A DNA stretch of 64,000 nucleotides from Heliocybe sulcata (Eukaryota > Basidiomycota > Agaricomycetes > Gloeophyllales > Gloeophyllaceae): positions 812,858-876,857 of the forward strand of contig ML213509.1 in the NCBI GenBank assembly GCA_004369045.1. Direction: 5' to 3'. The position numbers and the translations under genes were made by a program. Of this stretch, positions 1-12,475 are shown piece by piece. Each line of letters begins with the position of its first letter. The first letter of the stretch is position 1. Below the pieces are notes generated by a model that worked only from the letters and a program-made list of their open reading frames with translations, was not told the DNA's origin and did not search any database.

Positions 1-2439
1 AAGACTTGTCCGCCGCGACGGGACAGCTCGTTGCTTGCCTTAAGCAAGACCGCGCTCTCATTATCGGAGATGAGAAGGCCGGCGTTTTGGACGAAGGTGC
101 CTGGTCGGAATGGGGCACCTTGTGCGCCCAGACGTTGGCGGTGTGCGATATCGATGACCTGAAGGCATTCTGGGCCCACGTCTCGGAAGTATGCCCGGTC
201 TCCTGGCCTGGAGAGGCACGGGGTCTTGCATGGGAGAACTTCACGAACGAGTGGTTCTCTGATAAGGCGAATACTCGAGAGAGCGCAATGGTCCTGCTGA
301 GTGTACCATTCAGGTAAGAGGCCTTGCTTGCATAGCCGCGAGCATGGTAACTAATGTCAAGATGCAGCTCTTCCACTCCCTGGGACATGAGCGAATCAGA
401 ACTACGCCAGTGGCATCAATGTTGCCTGTCTGGCGCCAGCGACATGGCATACGACGCGGGAGAGGATTACACGGCAGTGCTGAATGATGTGGTCGATGCT
501 ATCTCCAGAGCGCACTGGAGTCTCATGACTTCCGGCACTTCTCCTGCTCGGATTGCCGATATTCTCCTGCAAAGCTTTGGGTCGAGTGATGCCACCTCGA
601 TCCCGCATAGACTATTCGAATTTGTCAACGATACTCTTCTTACCTCCTATCCGCCGGCGCCGCGTAACAAGGTCATATGTACGTGGTTAATCCGGACGTT
701 CGTGCGGTCTGTCGAGGAATGCCAGAGCGACCTCCTAGTCGACATGCTCGAAGCTGTTGCCGAAGGTCTCGCGTTGTGGATTGCAGACGAGCATAAGGTG
801 TTCTCGCAGGACGAATATGCGTTAGATGTACGTGATGAAACACCGCCGAAATATCCCTTAAGCTTATTCGTTTCATCAGCTTCTGCCGCTCTATCAGACT
901 ATCCTGGTCGCCGTCGGCGCTCTCCCGCCTTCGCTAGAAGTGCTGGACAGACTATTGCCTATTATCCACGCACCCTTCCTCGCTAACGCTGATGATATGG
1001 TGGCTACCACAGAGGCTTTCTCGGAGTTCTGGCGGGGCAATTGCTCTCACCTCCCAATCCCCGAGGGTGGTTGGCCCGCGCAACTACAAGAGTGCAGAGT
1101 TGCTGCGCGTCTTCAGACTTCCGAGCCGGCGGTATATATAGGCCAAAGAGTAGGCGATGAGGCGGATGATGGCTACGAGGCCGATACTTCGTTCAATGCG
1201 GAGGTGGAGACATCGTCTAAATCGCAGACAGACGATGCTGATGATGAACTTCTGACGTTCCCCGAAAGTGATGAAGAGAAAGAGGTGCATTCGCTCCTGT
1301 CCGAGGTGCCTGCATCACCAGCACGAAAGCGGCCTTCTACGCGCGCAGTAGGGACTTCACCATCGCGATTAGGGTCTTCGAACCGAGTAGCCATTACTAC
1401 TCCCCCTGCATCGACAGAAGACGGGGATTCTGGACACGAGCGGCCTAGTCCACCATTGACTGCCCTTCGCTCTCGGCAATCCACGGCGGAATCGAAGATG
1501 CTATCTGAGCCGCCCACGACGCCTATAAATGCCAGAACTGCCCAGGAGACGCCCACGCGTGCGGTTTCCGCCATGTCGTTCTATGCTTCCTCGCCGTTCC
1601 AGCGCAAAGCCAACAACGAGAACGTCTCGCCTTCTGCCGCCGTCTCCTCTGGATCTGAGGAGAAGTCGCCTGGCAAACGGCAACGAGCGGAGGACACAGA
1701 GGACCCTAATGAAGTTGACGTAGCTGTGGGATCGATAAAGACGAAGAGAGCCAGATTCTCTGCGACGCCGACTAAGTACCCGCTCACTGCGACTGACAGG
1801 AAAGAACGACGCGCGTACTCTATCCAGTCCAAGTCATCGCCGGGGTCACGTTCTGTGATACCGGTGGTGCTCAAGGACAAGGGTGATCCCTTCACCTCCC
1901 CGAAAAGCAAAGGGAGCGCGGCGAACTCCGAAGTAACCGCATCCTCTATGTCGGCCATTCCTGCCACGCCTTCACGGCTGAGGTCTAACCTTGTCATGGA
2001 AGCTGTGGTGATCCCGCCTTTCCATTGCAACAAAGACCATTGGCTCGATATCAGTCCTCTCTCGAGCGCCAAGAAGAGAAGGGGAGATTTCACCAGATCT
2101 CCCAGTTATGGTGGCGTCGTCAAGTCTGGCGCCAGAGTTAGGGTCGAATCGGCACGAAGCAAAAAAATAAAATCTGTTCGAGTCCAGGCAGCCGATCTTA
2201 CAGCTGTCCCCGATTCCGACGACCTCCCTGCCTTATCCTCGAACATGGGCCAAGTCACTCCTCACCACGTCGTCTCTCCCATCATACGAAGGAAGCAGAT
2301 CTTCATGCTCAACGATGATCTGCCTAGCGATGACTCTGACATGGGAAGCAGCCCAATCAAGGTGCACACTGCTCGCAAGGAGCTCAAACGTAGCTCCAGC
2401 GTGAACGAGGCACGACCATCCTTTCCGGCCATGTCCTGA
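1..2439 (+). CDS. RIF1-like protein A, C-terminal part (5' truncated by window)
   Basis: The visible exons are 1-313, 362-827 and 880-2439, joined by 48- and 52-nt introns; the 5' part lies outside the window. About the first 340 visible residues are helical and HEAT-like. They resemble the middle of the complete gene at 7518-12475, for example ALWIADEHKVFSQDEY here against VRWIQDGSNLISEEDY there, and both introns fall at the same place and phase as in that gene. The remaining 450 residues are low-complexity, rich in Ser, Pro and basic clusters, with many SP/TP sites, which fits a regulated nuclear protein. RIF1 controls telomere length and replication timing by recruiting PP1. I see no clean RVxF site; KRARF near residue 620 is only similar. 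The family call is an inference from the overall build and could be wrong. Confidence 0.55.
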
Positions 2440-3153
2440 ACGTACACATGGTTGCTGCAATATTGCTCTGCTCTTCCGGCTATCTGGTTTTATTTCGTTG
2501 TCATCGTTTTGTCGCTGTCCGGTTTATACGATTTGTATTCACAATAGCTCATGTATCATCACCCCCAATGTGTAATATAGACAGCTGTCCGGATCGCATG
2601 GCAAGATCGACAGCTACACGACTCGCGAGCAGTGCCTAAGATGCACTAAAGACAGGCATGCGAGAGACATGGAGATGCTAGTGCGGCCGATTGACCAATG
2701 ACAGTCCGAGAAAGGCTTGCCCCCGACCATAACATACTATGGATACTGGCGTAGTTTGGGTACTTCATTCATGAACTAGAAGGTCCTTCTGTTCATGGTT
2801 CCTTTCCTTAATGATTCGGTTTGATAGCTATAGGAGAAACTCCTCCTTTGGTCCGTCTGCAGAGGGACCGCTGTCATTCCCCTCTAACTCCCTGCACAGG
2901 CTTGGCATCGTCAGTTCCCAGCCATTTCAGCGCCGCATTCCTGAGTACGCAGCTTTCTCGGCTCCCCGAAGCATCATTACTGACAAGAATGGATTGAACG
3001 CTGTACAGACATCTGAGAAGCTGGGCACCATTACGGAATGCCTGATCTTCTCCCGCCCTTCTGGACTTCAAGCTCTCACCAAAATGCTCTGCACACGCCA
3101 TTCCATCACCCAACACTCACCCTGCTCCCGAATCCCATGCAAGCGCGTCCGCT
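2440..3153. other. intergenic, no gene
   Basis: This stretch holds the 3' end of the RIF1-like gene A and the promoter of the DUF1275 gene. A 171-codon frame across its right half (2811-3326) runs into the DUF1275 coding exon in another frame and has no family resemblance. I see no RNA gene or repeat. Confidence 0.6.
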
Positions 3154-4333
3154 ATGGCTGTAATAGCTCTACCCACACTCCTTATACTGTCTGTCTTTTC
3201 TACCTGTGGTCTGGTCCTCTTGTATTGCCACTACCTGTATTTGACCCTGCAAGCGAGAGAATCTCGCGCGCTCTTGGAAGAAGGAAAGGGGCCGACTATC
3301 CGCATAGAGCCTACTACTGTGCATGATGTGCGAAGATACTTGATGAAGGACGTGCATCCAGAGCAGTCGAAGGTGCTCCTGGCTTGCTACTGTTTTATGA
3401 CTGGATTCATGTAAGTATGACCCATGTTCGGATTACCATAACAACCACCTAATCGATTTTCGTACAGCGACGCAATCAGCTTCAAAGCGATCTATGTCTG
3501 GTGCGGTTTCCAGACAGGCAACGCAGTTCAGGTCCGCACAGTCTTGTTCGACTCGACATTCACCTAACTTATGCCCATCTTTTGATAGCTTGCTTTGGCT
3601 ATAGCGCGTCCTTTCCAAGGGGACCATACATTCTATACGCCTGACCGTCAGGCACTTACGTCTCTGCTTACCTTTATCTTCGGTGCCCTGCTTGCTCGCA
3701 CTGGTGACCGCGTGGGTGCGAAGACTCGTGCCTGGTTCTTCGCCGGCACCTTTGTGCAAGCACTCTTTACGATGGCAGCTGCCATATGCATCTGGAAGAG
3801 CGGCCAAGGAGGGGTTGCCTCAGACCGAGGCAGTCCTGCATGGACGACGCCTCTGACATATGCCGCACTCGGATTTATGAGCGCTAGCTTGGGCCTGCAG
3901 GGAGGCATGGCCAAGCGATTAAATACCCAGTTTGCTGCTACTCGTGAGTGCATCAGTATATCGTTTGAAACGGAGTTGACGGCCGTCTCCTCATACTGCA
4001 GTGGTTATAACCACAATGTGGTGCGAGCTCATGGCAGACCCGAAGCTCCATCACATTCGCAAGTGGGTGTCTAGTCGAGATCATAAACTGGCAACCATCG
4101 GTGCTCTGCTCCTAGGAGGCTTCATGGGCGCCATATCCGTCGAAGCCATGGGACCCGCGGGCACCCTTGGTCTGGGGACTGGGTTGCGGGGTCTGATAGC
4201 CATAGGATGGCTCTTCATTCCTGATGAGAAGAAGAAGAAATATCCCCGACCCGGCTTTCATAGCTTACACCTGCGTCCAGAGGAGATGGCTGCTTTGGAC
4301 AAAGAGACGATATGGTCTGCTAAAATTACATGA
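3154..4333 (+). CDS. DUF1275 (YoaK-like) integral membrane protein
   Basis: Exons are 3154-3410, 3468-3531, 3589-3943 and 4002-4333, giving about 335 residues. The protein starts with a membrane segment (LPTLLILSVFSTCGLVLL), followed by a charged cytosolic stretch and about six further hydrophobic helices. The DUF1275 signature is visible as GFIDAISFKAIYVWCGFQTG followed by N, and later as the ALGFMSASLGLQGGMAKRLN type helix, where family members carry the conserved ALxxGxQNA-like motif. Family members are transporter-like membrane proteins of unknown substrate, usually 220-280 residues long, so this one has an N-terminal extension of about 60 residues. The start chosen is the first ATG before the signal-anchor helix. 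The gene lies between RIF1-like gene A and tRNA-Glu, on the same strand. Confidence 0.8.
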
Positions 4334-4499
4334 GCCTGCCGGTGAATATTATCTTCACCGAAGCCGCTGCAGTTCCTGTATACGTAGGTGGCGAGCTCGA
4401 CTATGTTGTTGACCATGTAACATATTGGTGTGCCTGCTTCGGGCATTAATGTAACTTATGCGATCTAAACATATATAGTTGCAAACATCCGTTCATAAC

Positions 4500-4571
4500 T
4501 CGGATATGGTGTAATGGTTAACATTACCGCCTCTCACGCGGTAGCTCGGGGTTCGATTCCCCGTATCCGAA
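4500..4571 (+). tRNA. tRNA-Glu (CTC), copy 1
   Basis: The cloverleaf folds fully: acceptor TCGGATA with TATCCGA, a 5-bp anticodon stem ACCGC/GCGGT around the 7-nt loop CTCTCAC, which places CTC at positions 34-36, and a T arm GGGG-TTCGATT-CCCC. There is no intron. The gene is identical over all 72 nt to the copies at 25753 and 29522. Confidence 0.97.
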
Positions 4572-4580
4572 TTTTTTTTT
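4572..4580 (+). terminator. RNA polymerase III terminator of tRNA-Glu copy 1
   Basis: A run of nine T residues directly follows the discriminator base of the tRNA gene, the standard pol III stop signal. Confidence 0.9.
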
Positions 4581-4911
4581 CCGGTTCTGACCTCAACAGA
4601 AAGCTGTTGCACTCGGTTGCGTTCGAGGTCCTTGTGACGAAAAACGCCTTGCGACTTGCGGTTTCTTTCGAATAGCCGGCGATATCCACGCGTCCTACAT
4701 CCGATGTGACGGAGTAAATGATCGTCCGTCGTGATCGGTGAGAATTCCGGAAGAAGTCACGATGATGTGCCTCCGAAGCTGGTAGTGATCGGTGTGGTAT
4801 CGTCGCAATGCCAGTTGTCAGACAGCTAATAAGCAATATAGATTGACCATAGGCACGCTGGCCGTGTCTTCTTCTCTTACTTGTATCCCGACTACGACTG
4901 TATACCCTGTC
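4581..4911. other. intergenic: cyclopropane synthase upstream region
   Basis: This gap lies between the tRNA terminator and the start of the cyclopropane synthase gene and presumably holds its promoter. Short open frames on both strands have no family resemblance, and no clear TATA box is seen. Confidence 0.5.
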
Positions 4912-7293
4912 ATGGCGGACCAGCTACTCGCTGCACCTGCAAAATATCCCTTCTCTCTCACGTCACTCGCAGACTCGGCATGGAATTCTTTCCGCGAAGC
5001 AGCCTTCAAGACTGGCTGGAAACCAGTCACTAGGATTGCTGAGGCTGCAGTTGTAGCGTGAGCAGGCGGTTTTGAATTCGACAAGTGACCATCTAATTCT
5101 CTCGCAGCCTGATGAGGAATATAACGCAAGGTCAACTGCGTATCTCAGCATGTGACCAGGTCTACACATTCCCTGCTCCCGGTTCGAAGGAAGAGGCAGA
5201 GAATCCAAGGCCAGATCTCAAGGCGGAATTACGCGTAGTGAACGACGTGTTCTGGGTCAGACTATGCACCATGAGTGATCTTGGTTTCGCGGAAGCATAT
5301 ATGTATGGCGATGCCGAATGCGACGATTTGGTATCCTTGTTTCTGGTGAGTATCTGGATTGTTGGCAGAAGTGGTCGGCCGATTGCGCGAGGCGACATAA
5401 CTGCGTCGCAGAATATACGCTATAGTAGGCCAGCTCGTCTAAATTATCTTCTCTACTTTCCATGTGTGCCTGTTGAGCTCACTGTACCTCTCTTCTATCC
5501 GTACTCTAGGTGTTTATTTACAATCGGGAGAATATCGCTTCCATGAACTCAAGAGCCTCCTACTTCTTCAGCATACCCCAAAAGTTGACATCGTACCGCT
5601 TTGTCAACAGCATCGGGAACTCACGTTCCAACATCTCGGCACATTATGATATCAGCAACGACATGTTTAAGGGTAACTATCTACTACGCATATACATTTG
5701 CACGGCAAAGCTGAATATATTCGCGTTCATAGGCTTTCTGTCCGAAGATATGACCTACTCCTGCGCCATATTCGACGACCTGGACGGTGACCTGGAAGAC
5801 AGGACGACTGTTTACAGTGCACGGAAAAGCGATGAAGGTCTCACGAGTCTAGGTCTCAAACTGAAAAGCTTGAGTCCCGGTTCTTCTGGGGACAATTCCT
5901 ACGCATCGACCCCGACCCTGCCTTCGTCTCCCTTGTCAAAGTCCCAGATGGACTTGAAGCAAGATCCTCTTCACGCTGCCCAGCTGCGCAAGTTGAATCA
6001 CATCATCCAAAAGGCTAATATCCTCCCTGGCCAGACAATCCTCGAGATCGGCAGCGGCTGGGGGTCGATGGCGATTCTGATCGCGCGTGCAGTCCCGGGC
6101 ACCACCGTTCACACATTGACTTTGTCTGTGCAACAGCGTGAGCTGGCTCTCGCCAGGGTGAAAGAGGCAGGTATTGAGGAGGGGAGAGTCCAGGTCCACC
6201 TGCTGGATTACAGGAACGTGAAGAAGCGTGACGAATGGCGCGGTGCTTTTGATAGGGTGATCAGTATCGAGATGGTGGAGGCGGTCGGGGGAGAGTTCTT
6301 GGAGGAGTACTGGAGCGTGATTGATTGGGCGCTGAATCCCAAGACGGGTGCGGGTGTGATACAGGGAATTACTATACCCGAGTCAAGTGCGTGTCTCCGC
6401 AACATTCTCCCTCTACTTTGGCCATGCCGATTTTTTCACCTCGGATTCCTACTAACACGGAGTCAGGGTTCGAAAATTACCAAAAGGAGGTTGACTTCAT
6501 TAGAAAATGGGTGAGTTTTTCGCAGTTATACAGTCAACCAAATAAGAGATTAATTTGTTCTTTAGAGTAAGCGGATATACTTCCCCACTTGTCGCATTTT
6601 GCTGAGGCGCTCTGCTAGTTTTCCCCGGCGGATTCCTCCCTACCATCTCGCTTTTAATAGAGACTATGCAGAAGGGGTCTCAAGGCAGGCTGATCGTAGA
6701 TTCAGTACGTGTGCCTCTATGCCCTCTTAAGTTCATCATCAACTTCCTATTGCCCTATTGTGTTGGTCTCGGGAACGCGCATACAGCCGCTTTAATTGGA
6801 ACGGTACATTGTTAGGAAATATGTTCTGACAACCTTGTTATCCTCCAGGTCTCAAACATCGGTCCGCATTACGCAAGGACACTCCGGGAATGGCGTCGGC
6901 GTTTCCTCGAGCGCTTCGATGACGTGATTGTCCCGGCCCTCATCAGAGAGTACCCTAGTGTCATGGGTGGTAAGCGAGGACGGGAGGAAATCGAGGTCTT
7001 CAAACGCAAGTGGATATGTAAGTGTACTCCTTAGCAGCTTATAAGATCCTCAGAAACTGACTTCTGCGCTGCAGATTATTAGTAAGTCTGTCATCGCTGT
7101 CTGGGACCGTCTGAAGGGTCTGAAGAATGGTCTTAGTTGCTACTCCGAGGTTGGCTTTACGACAAGGACGCTTGGAGGTGGGTATCTATAGTCCTAGTCA
7201 GCATTCTCGTTTCACTGACGTTCTCGATTAGATCATATCATCACCTTCACGAGAGAAGGCTACAAGGGGTATGGTTGCCAGGTCTTCGACTGA
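4912..7293 (+). CDS. cyclopropane-fatty-acyl-phospholipid synthase
   Basis: The SAM-dependent enzyme adds a methylene bridge to, or methylates, unsaturated acyl chains of membrane lipids. Eleven exons close in frame to 536 residues: 4912-5057, 5108-5345, 5510-5672, 5733-6386, 6467-6510, 6566 alone, 6619-6704, 6849-7017, 7075-7081, 7137-7177 and 7232-7293. An N-terminal CFA domain ends in ISAHYDISNDMFKGFLSEDM and TYS. A Ser/Thr-rich insert of about 60 residues follows, then the SAM-binding motif EIGSGWGS near residue 287, then the family landmarks IEMVEAVG, WIFPGG, NIGPHYARTLREW and a terminal Tyr-rich stretch with SEVGF. The 1-nt exon at 6566 and the 7-nt exon at 7075-7081 are both needed to keep WIFPGG and the Tyr-rich motif in frame. 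The closest known relatives are fungal CFA synthases; sphingolipid C9-methyltransferase is a more distant alternative. Confidence 0.9.
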
Positions 7294-7517
7294 ACCGTTC
7301 ATACGGATCATGCTCTCAAGGTCAGCACATCCTTTTGGCAAAACTTTCGAATTTTGCACTGAAGACTAGCAAATAAAGGACCGGTAAATTATTCCTATCA
7401 AGTATTGAGAGCAAGAAGCAAAGCAGGGTGCAGCATATAGCGACGACTGAACGGGATAGATAATAATAAGTTACGCTATGCCCAAGCGGGACGATCGGAT
7501 CCGCTCCAGTAGCCATG

Positions 7518-10500
7518 TTACTCCGAGATGCCACCCAAACGTTTTCCGAGTTCTTCATTCAGCTTCCAGCCCAGTTTGGAGATGAGCCCTTGAGCTTCAA
7601 CCAGGTCTTGTACTGCCATGTCGGAGAGCTTGTCGGACACTTGGAGGTATGTCTCACGTAGAGTCTCCAGGTGCCTGGAGCTTGACAGCGGTGGAGTGGT
7701 GCACGATCTCCGTAAAGGTGGAGGTTCCGCTGGCGCACTATGTGAGGAGTCAGCTGGCGCAGTCTGAGAGCGACGGTTCGGAGGAAGAGAACCCCCCAAG
7801 CTCATAGAATTTGAGTCAAGAACTGGGATCACCGTAAGTCCACTAGAGCACGAAGTCGCGCGGACTGTCGAACTTACCATCTGCGACGTTGGAGGCGTCG
7901 ACCTTGGTGCGGTCCCATATAGTGAGGATCTGATCTTCTGCAGCATCTGTCCCTTGCGTTGGCGGCATTTCGGCCCAACCTGAGAGATGATGGAGTTCAG
8001 TGTCTCGAGTGAAGCGTAATTCAGTAAATATTAGACCTGAAGAGGTCTCGATTGCATCTGATATCTCAGCAGTCTGATCAAGTACCATACTGTCGCCATG
8101 TTTGGAGGTTAAGGACGTGCCGGCTTCAGAATCCTCTTCCATTTTTGACCGCTTGGGTGGCCGCTCTTCGAAAGGGGACGCAAGAGGTAAAGCGCGTTTT
8201 CCAGGGCCTCCAGCTCGAGTCATCCTTCCCGCAAACGAAGCTGGGGAAGTCTGCCGCGGAGTTGGCATGGCCGAGAAGTCAAGCCGATTTCCGGAGAGCC
8301 CTGAACTATTGGCATGAGGACCAGCTTGGTCGTATGAGGAGCACCTACCCAGACGAGCGGCTGAGTCTCGGGGAGCAGGAAAGGCGAAGGATCTCTTGCG
8401 ACCGGTATTGACTGCCTTGAACTGTCCAGCAGCAGTAGAGGATCGAGACGGGGCCTCACTGAAGGAATACCCCTTCCTGGACACACGAGCTGCTAGAGGA
8501 GAGGATGAAGGCGAGGATGACGAATGCGGTACTTCCATGTGTCGGGGAGCTGTGGAGTTCGTGGGCGGTGAGATGCAAGCATCCTCTCTGCAGTTGGACT
8601 TGGAAGAATCCCCGAGAGGGCGGACTTGTTTGAGCGGACTAAGGAAGTGCGCGTGAATAGAGATGGTAGTACCATCATCGATACTATCCTCGGATCTGGA
8701 TGTAACTGGTAGCGAAGGTGACTGGATCTCGCTTGCCACGTTTCCTGCGACTGTGAAGCTCTTGATCAACGAGATCGATTGAGCATATAGTGGGGTTGAC
8801 GTTCCCCGACAGGGTGAGGAGAACGGGGAGTGATGATCGGATCTTTGTATGCTCTAGAAGGAATTATGAGTACGATTAGCATATTGAATATGTACACTGG
8901 TTCGTACAGATAATTGTGAAAACTTGTCAGGAGAGCCAGGGCCGAATAAGACAGCAACGAATGGCTTCAGAGGTTCCGGACATGCCGTCTGGATGTTGTT
9001 GACGTTGCTGTACCTTCCTTGCCAAAATGTGGCGAACGCGGTTGGTCCCAAGGCCGGAGAAGGAACACAGCAGAACCCGGATGCTAGAAATTCTGCCATA
9101 TCGTCGAGGAGGTCCATCGTAGCAGGTAATTCTCCGAGTGCAGCTAGTGCCCGGGTGTAGAGAGAAATTACCTAGAACAATGTGAATACATATACTGAGC
9201 AGTGCATGCTCGCCGGAGACGTACATTTGCGTTGTAGTCCTCTTCCGAGATCAGGTTTGATCCATCCTGGATCCACCGAACCAAGCCCATATGTATCCCG
9301 CCTATGAGTTTGGGCACCAACTCAGGCGGAGTCGAGTCTATGATGCTCCCGACGGCCTGCAGGAGCTCATAGGCATGTTGATGGCCGGGAGAATCAGGTT
9401 CATAGACACTCGCCAACACTCTGTCGACCATGGATAGAAAGGTCGCCGGAAGGGCTCCCGCAGCAGCAAGGTCCGCGTGTTGTAGCAAAGCGCTTACGAC
9501 GCGAGGCATGAACGACTTCCTAATGAACAATTTAGGTGAGAGACAATGCACGGGGTGCACCAACCACACTGACCTCGTGATGTCAGTCACGGTTTCAATA
9601 GTCTTGCATATCTCGTCCAACGCATATAACGACTGCATAGACAATGCCTTGCTTCGCGCCACGATGAGCTGAACCAAAGAATCCCATACAGTCAGGTCAT
9701 CGAGCGTCACTTCCCAGCACCTAGAGGCTGTCAGAAAATGGTACGCATAGGTTGGAGACAGCAATCACCTGAAAGGTAGCACGGCTAAAGCAATCATATC
9801 TTGCACTTCGCAGGAGATGTTGTGCAGTCTCCTCGCAAGGAGCACCCAAGTTTCCCTCCTTTGATATGCGTCTGCCCATATAATACCGTGCTCGGCGATG
9901 GTCTTCATCAGAGGAGGGTCGCCGCAATGCAACAGTGCAGCGCAAAATCCACCCGCAGACTTCTCATCCTCGCTTCCCGAAGCTATCTCGATTTCAAGGA
10001 ATTTAGGCAAGATGTCGCCAGCTATTTGCGGCAGCAATGATGCGGAGAAGACATTCGTAACCATGCCCCAGATCCGGTGCAGGAAGCGCAGTGTCGCTGC
10101 CGTCTTGTCGGGAAGCTTGACTGCGAACCGTAGCAGCCGCGGAAAGACCTGAGAAATACGACTGACCACCTGCGGATCGGTGGTGAGATGGCCGTGTCCT
10201 TGAGTAAGCTGCGACTGTACAAGCAATAGAGACTGCCAGATGAACGCCATATCATCCTATACGAAACCTTAGCGTCGTGCGCTGGAGGAACAAGCACCTG
10301 ACTCACCTCAACTGATGCGCTCAATGTGCCTTGCACGCATGTCTGGACTGCCATATCCCAAATACCAAAGATTTGATCCCAGTGTTCCGCGATGTCGGCT
10401 TCTGAGAATGGCGCAATACTGTCCTTGCTGGCGTCGTTGGTGCGCCTGTCCCTGAGAAATTTCTCGAGTGTATCCTCGTCGGTCATAAGCAACATCGTCG

Positions 10501-12475
10501 CATTCAGGAGACGGCGCTCTACAAGCTTCTGGGCGCTCCACGGTTTCTGTAGGCTGCCAGCCGCAGAGGTATGAGAATAACCAATCGTGCTGACCAGCAC
10601 CTTCAGAGTCGCCAGCGCTTCAGTGGCTAGTGCGGCGTCCTTGCTGTGCACCATGTCTGTAAGGACGATGAGCACTTGAGGGATAGTGCTCTCTGATTCC
10701 GGATCCTGTGCGGTCGCTACCGAAGTCTCAGCAAGTGAATCTTGAGCCAGTTTTGTTGAACGCGCTCTGAGATATGCGATGAGATCGCTGCCCATATATG
10801 CGCGGAGGTCCGCCTTCATCTCCATGAACACGCTTTCGCCAAGCTGATCGCACTCCTTATTCTCCTCCGTCTGCTCGGGCGGATCCGTACCGATTCTTGA
10901 AAATGCCCATGTAATGCACTTCCAGACGAGCGGATGCAGGTTCTTCATCACGGGGTCGTCACGCACGATCATAGGACTTATGCACTCCCAGGCCATCTCC
11001 AGAACACCCGAACGACGAAATAGATGCGTGTCGACAAGTAGAATCAGCGAGCAGACCACAGAAGCTGCCCAGACAGGTCGCATATAGAGGTCGCAGCCGG
11101 AATCGGGGTCATCACTCGATGATGTACACAGGATCAGGCCTGGGAGGCTCACTTCGGACGCAAATCGTTCTCTTTGGCTTCCCTTTGCACGCTTGGAGTA
11201 CTGCCGCCACTGACTGGCCATGTAAGTGCCGGCGATGTGAGAGAGGCGGCGGCGGTGTTGAGCGGTGAACTGTGAGGCGGATATCGGAAGGTCGACGACG
11301 GAGATGGCATATCTTCCAAGGGTCATTGCGGCTTGATGTCTCACTTTATGGGACGTCGAGCATAAGCAGGAGAGCAAAGTTGGAACCAGGTCCACGAAAG
11401 GGCCTAGAAATCCTGCCGGGTGACGGATTAGTAGTTCTTGCACGACCTAACGAGAATTTCGCTCAGCCTGTCTCTTCGGTAGAGTTCACAACATTCATGT
11501 ACCTTGAGGCATTGGCAGACTATGGCCGTCCCAACGTCGTCTACTACCTTCACGTTCCGAAGAGTCGCCCTCAAAGCGTCGGATATGCGTTGCGCCTTGC
11601 CAGCCAGGATATCCGGCGGAAGTCCCAACCTCTGAAGCGTCCACATAATCAAGACGAAAGTCTTCTGCGCGTTTACTGTCGGCATCTGTACCTCCGCGAG
11701 CACGTCGACAAGGACGTCCAGGAGGCTACCTAGATTATTGGCTACAAATAGGTGGCATACCAGGTTGAGCAGGGATTCGGCCAAGTGATTGGGTGGAGTA
11801 CGCACCAGCGAATATAGAGTGCAACATAGGCAGCGCGAAAACGACGGATAGGAATTTAATTCCGGAATGGAGGCAAGCTACCGAATCTGATGCTTCATCA
11901 ACTTCCTTTGAGCTATATGCGCTCTTGTCGTGTGGCGTCGACGATACTTGCTGCTGGGGCCGTCCGCCAGTAGAGACCTGTTTGCCGCGACTGATATCTC
12001 TTCGCAGGCAACCGACGATGGCAAGCCGATTAGCTTCCAGCGGTTTGAGAAAAGACTTTACGGACGCTGGATCCTTGCGCGCCAAAGGGATGTTCCGTAT
12101 GCGAACCACGAGGGTATCGTATGCATCCGCAATGTCGCAGACTGTGGGGCTTTCCTTGGACTTATTTCGTTGGGACAGGAGGAGTACTTCCACCGGGGAC
12201 TCTAGAGTATGCGCCGTGGCGTCATCCGGTCGCTGCGGACTTGACGTTGGGGTCGGTAGATTCTGGGGTGGCATGGCGCCCGGCGGCTTGGGACGTAAAG
12301 TGGCCTTCTCAGACTTCGACATGGTAGGGTTGATGGACGGTTTGAGTGGGGACGATGAGCTTGAAGCGGCGATGGGTGGACGCTTTGAAGGAGGCCGAGC
12401 TTGAGCGACGTGCTTCGGATTGCAATCGAGAGGTTCGTTCTCTTTCTGGCTCTCGTGATGGTGAGAAGGTTTCAT
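7518..12475 (-). CDS. RIF1-like protein B (HEAT-repeat, complete)
   Basis: Nine exons (12475-11948, 11877-11503, 11446-10307, 10256-9769, 9720-9574, 9519-9225, 9171-8908, 8853-7878, 7822-7518) close in frame to 1505 residues. The first 140 residues are Ser/Pro-rich. Residues of about 170-1000 form helical HEAT-like repeats (for example TSHKVRHQAAMTLGRYAIS). The last 400 are disordered with basic clusters such as GRKRS and PPKRSK, ending in a short predicted coiled coil. This is the build of fungal RIF1, which acts at telomeres and on replication timing with PP1. The first intron (11878-11947) rests on a weak GTATCG donor and is the least certain. The gene is convergent with RIF1-like gene A, to which it is related. 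Another large HEAT-repeat nuclear scaffold is the main alternative. Confidence 0.6.

Noticed and set aside
1173-2093. Antisense open frames of 133 and 170 codons inside the RIF1-like gene A
   Set aside because: They mirror the Ser/Arg-rich low-complexity coding strand and show no independent motif or start context.
2811-3326. 171-codon frame upstream of and overlapping the DUF1275 gene
   Set aside because: It overlaps the first coding exon in another frame, has no family resemblance, and the DUF1275 exon has a clear membrane helix and splice support.
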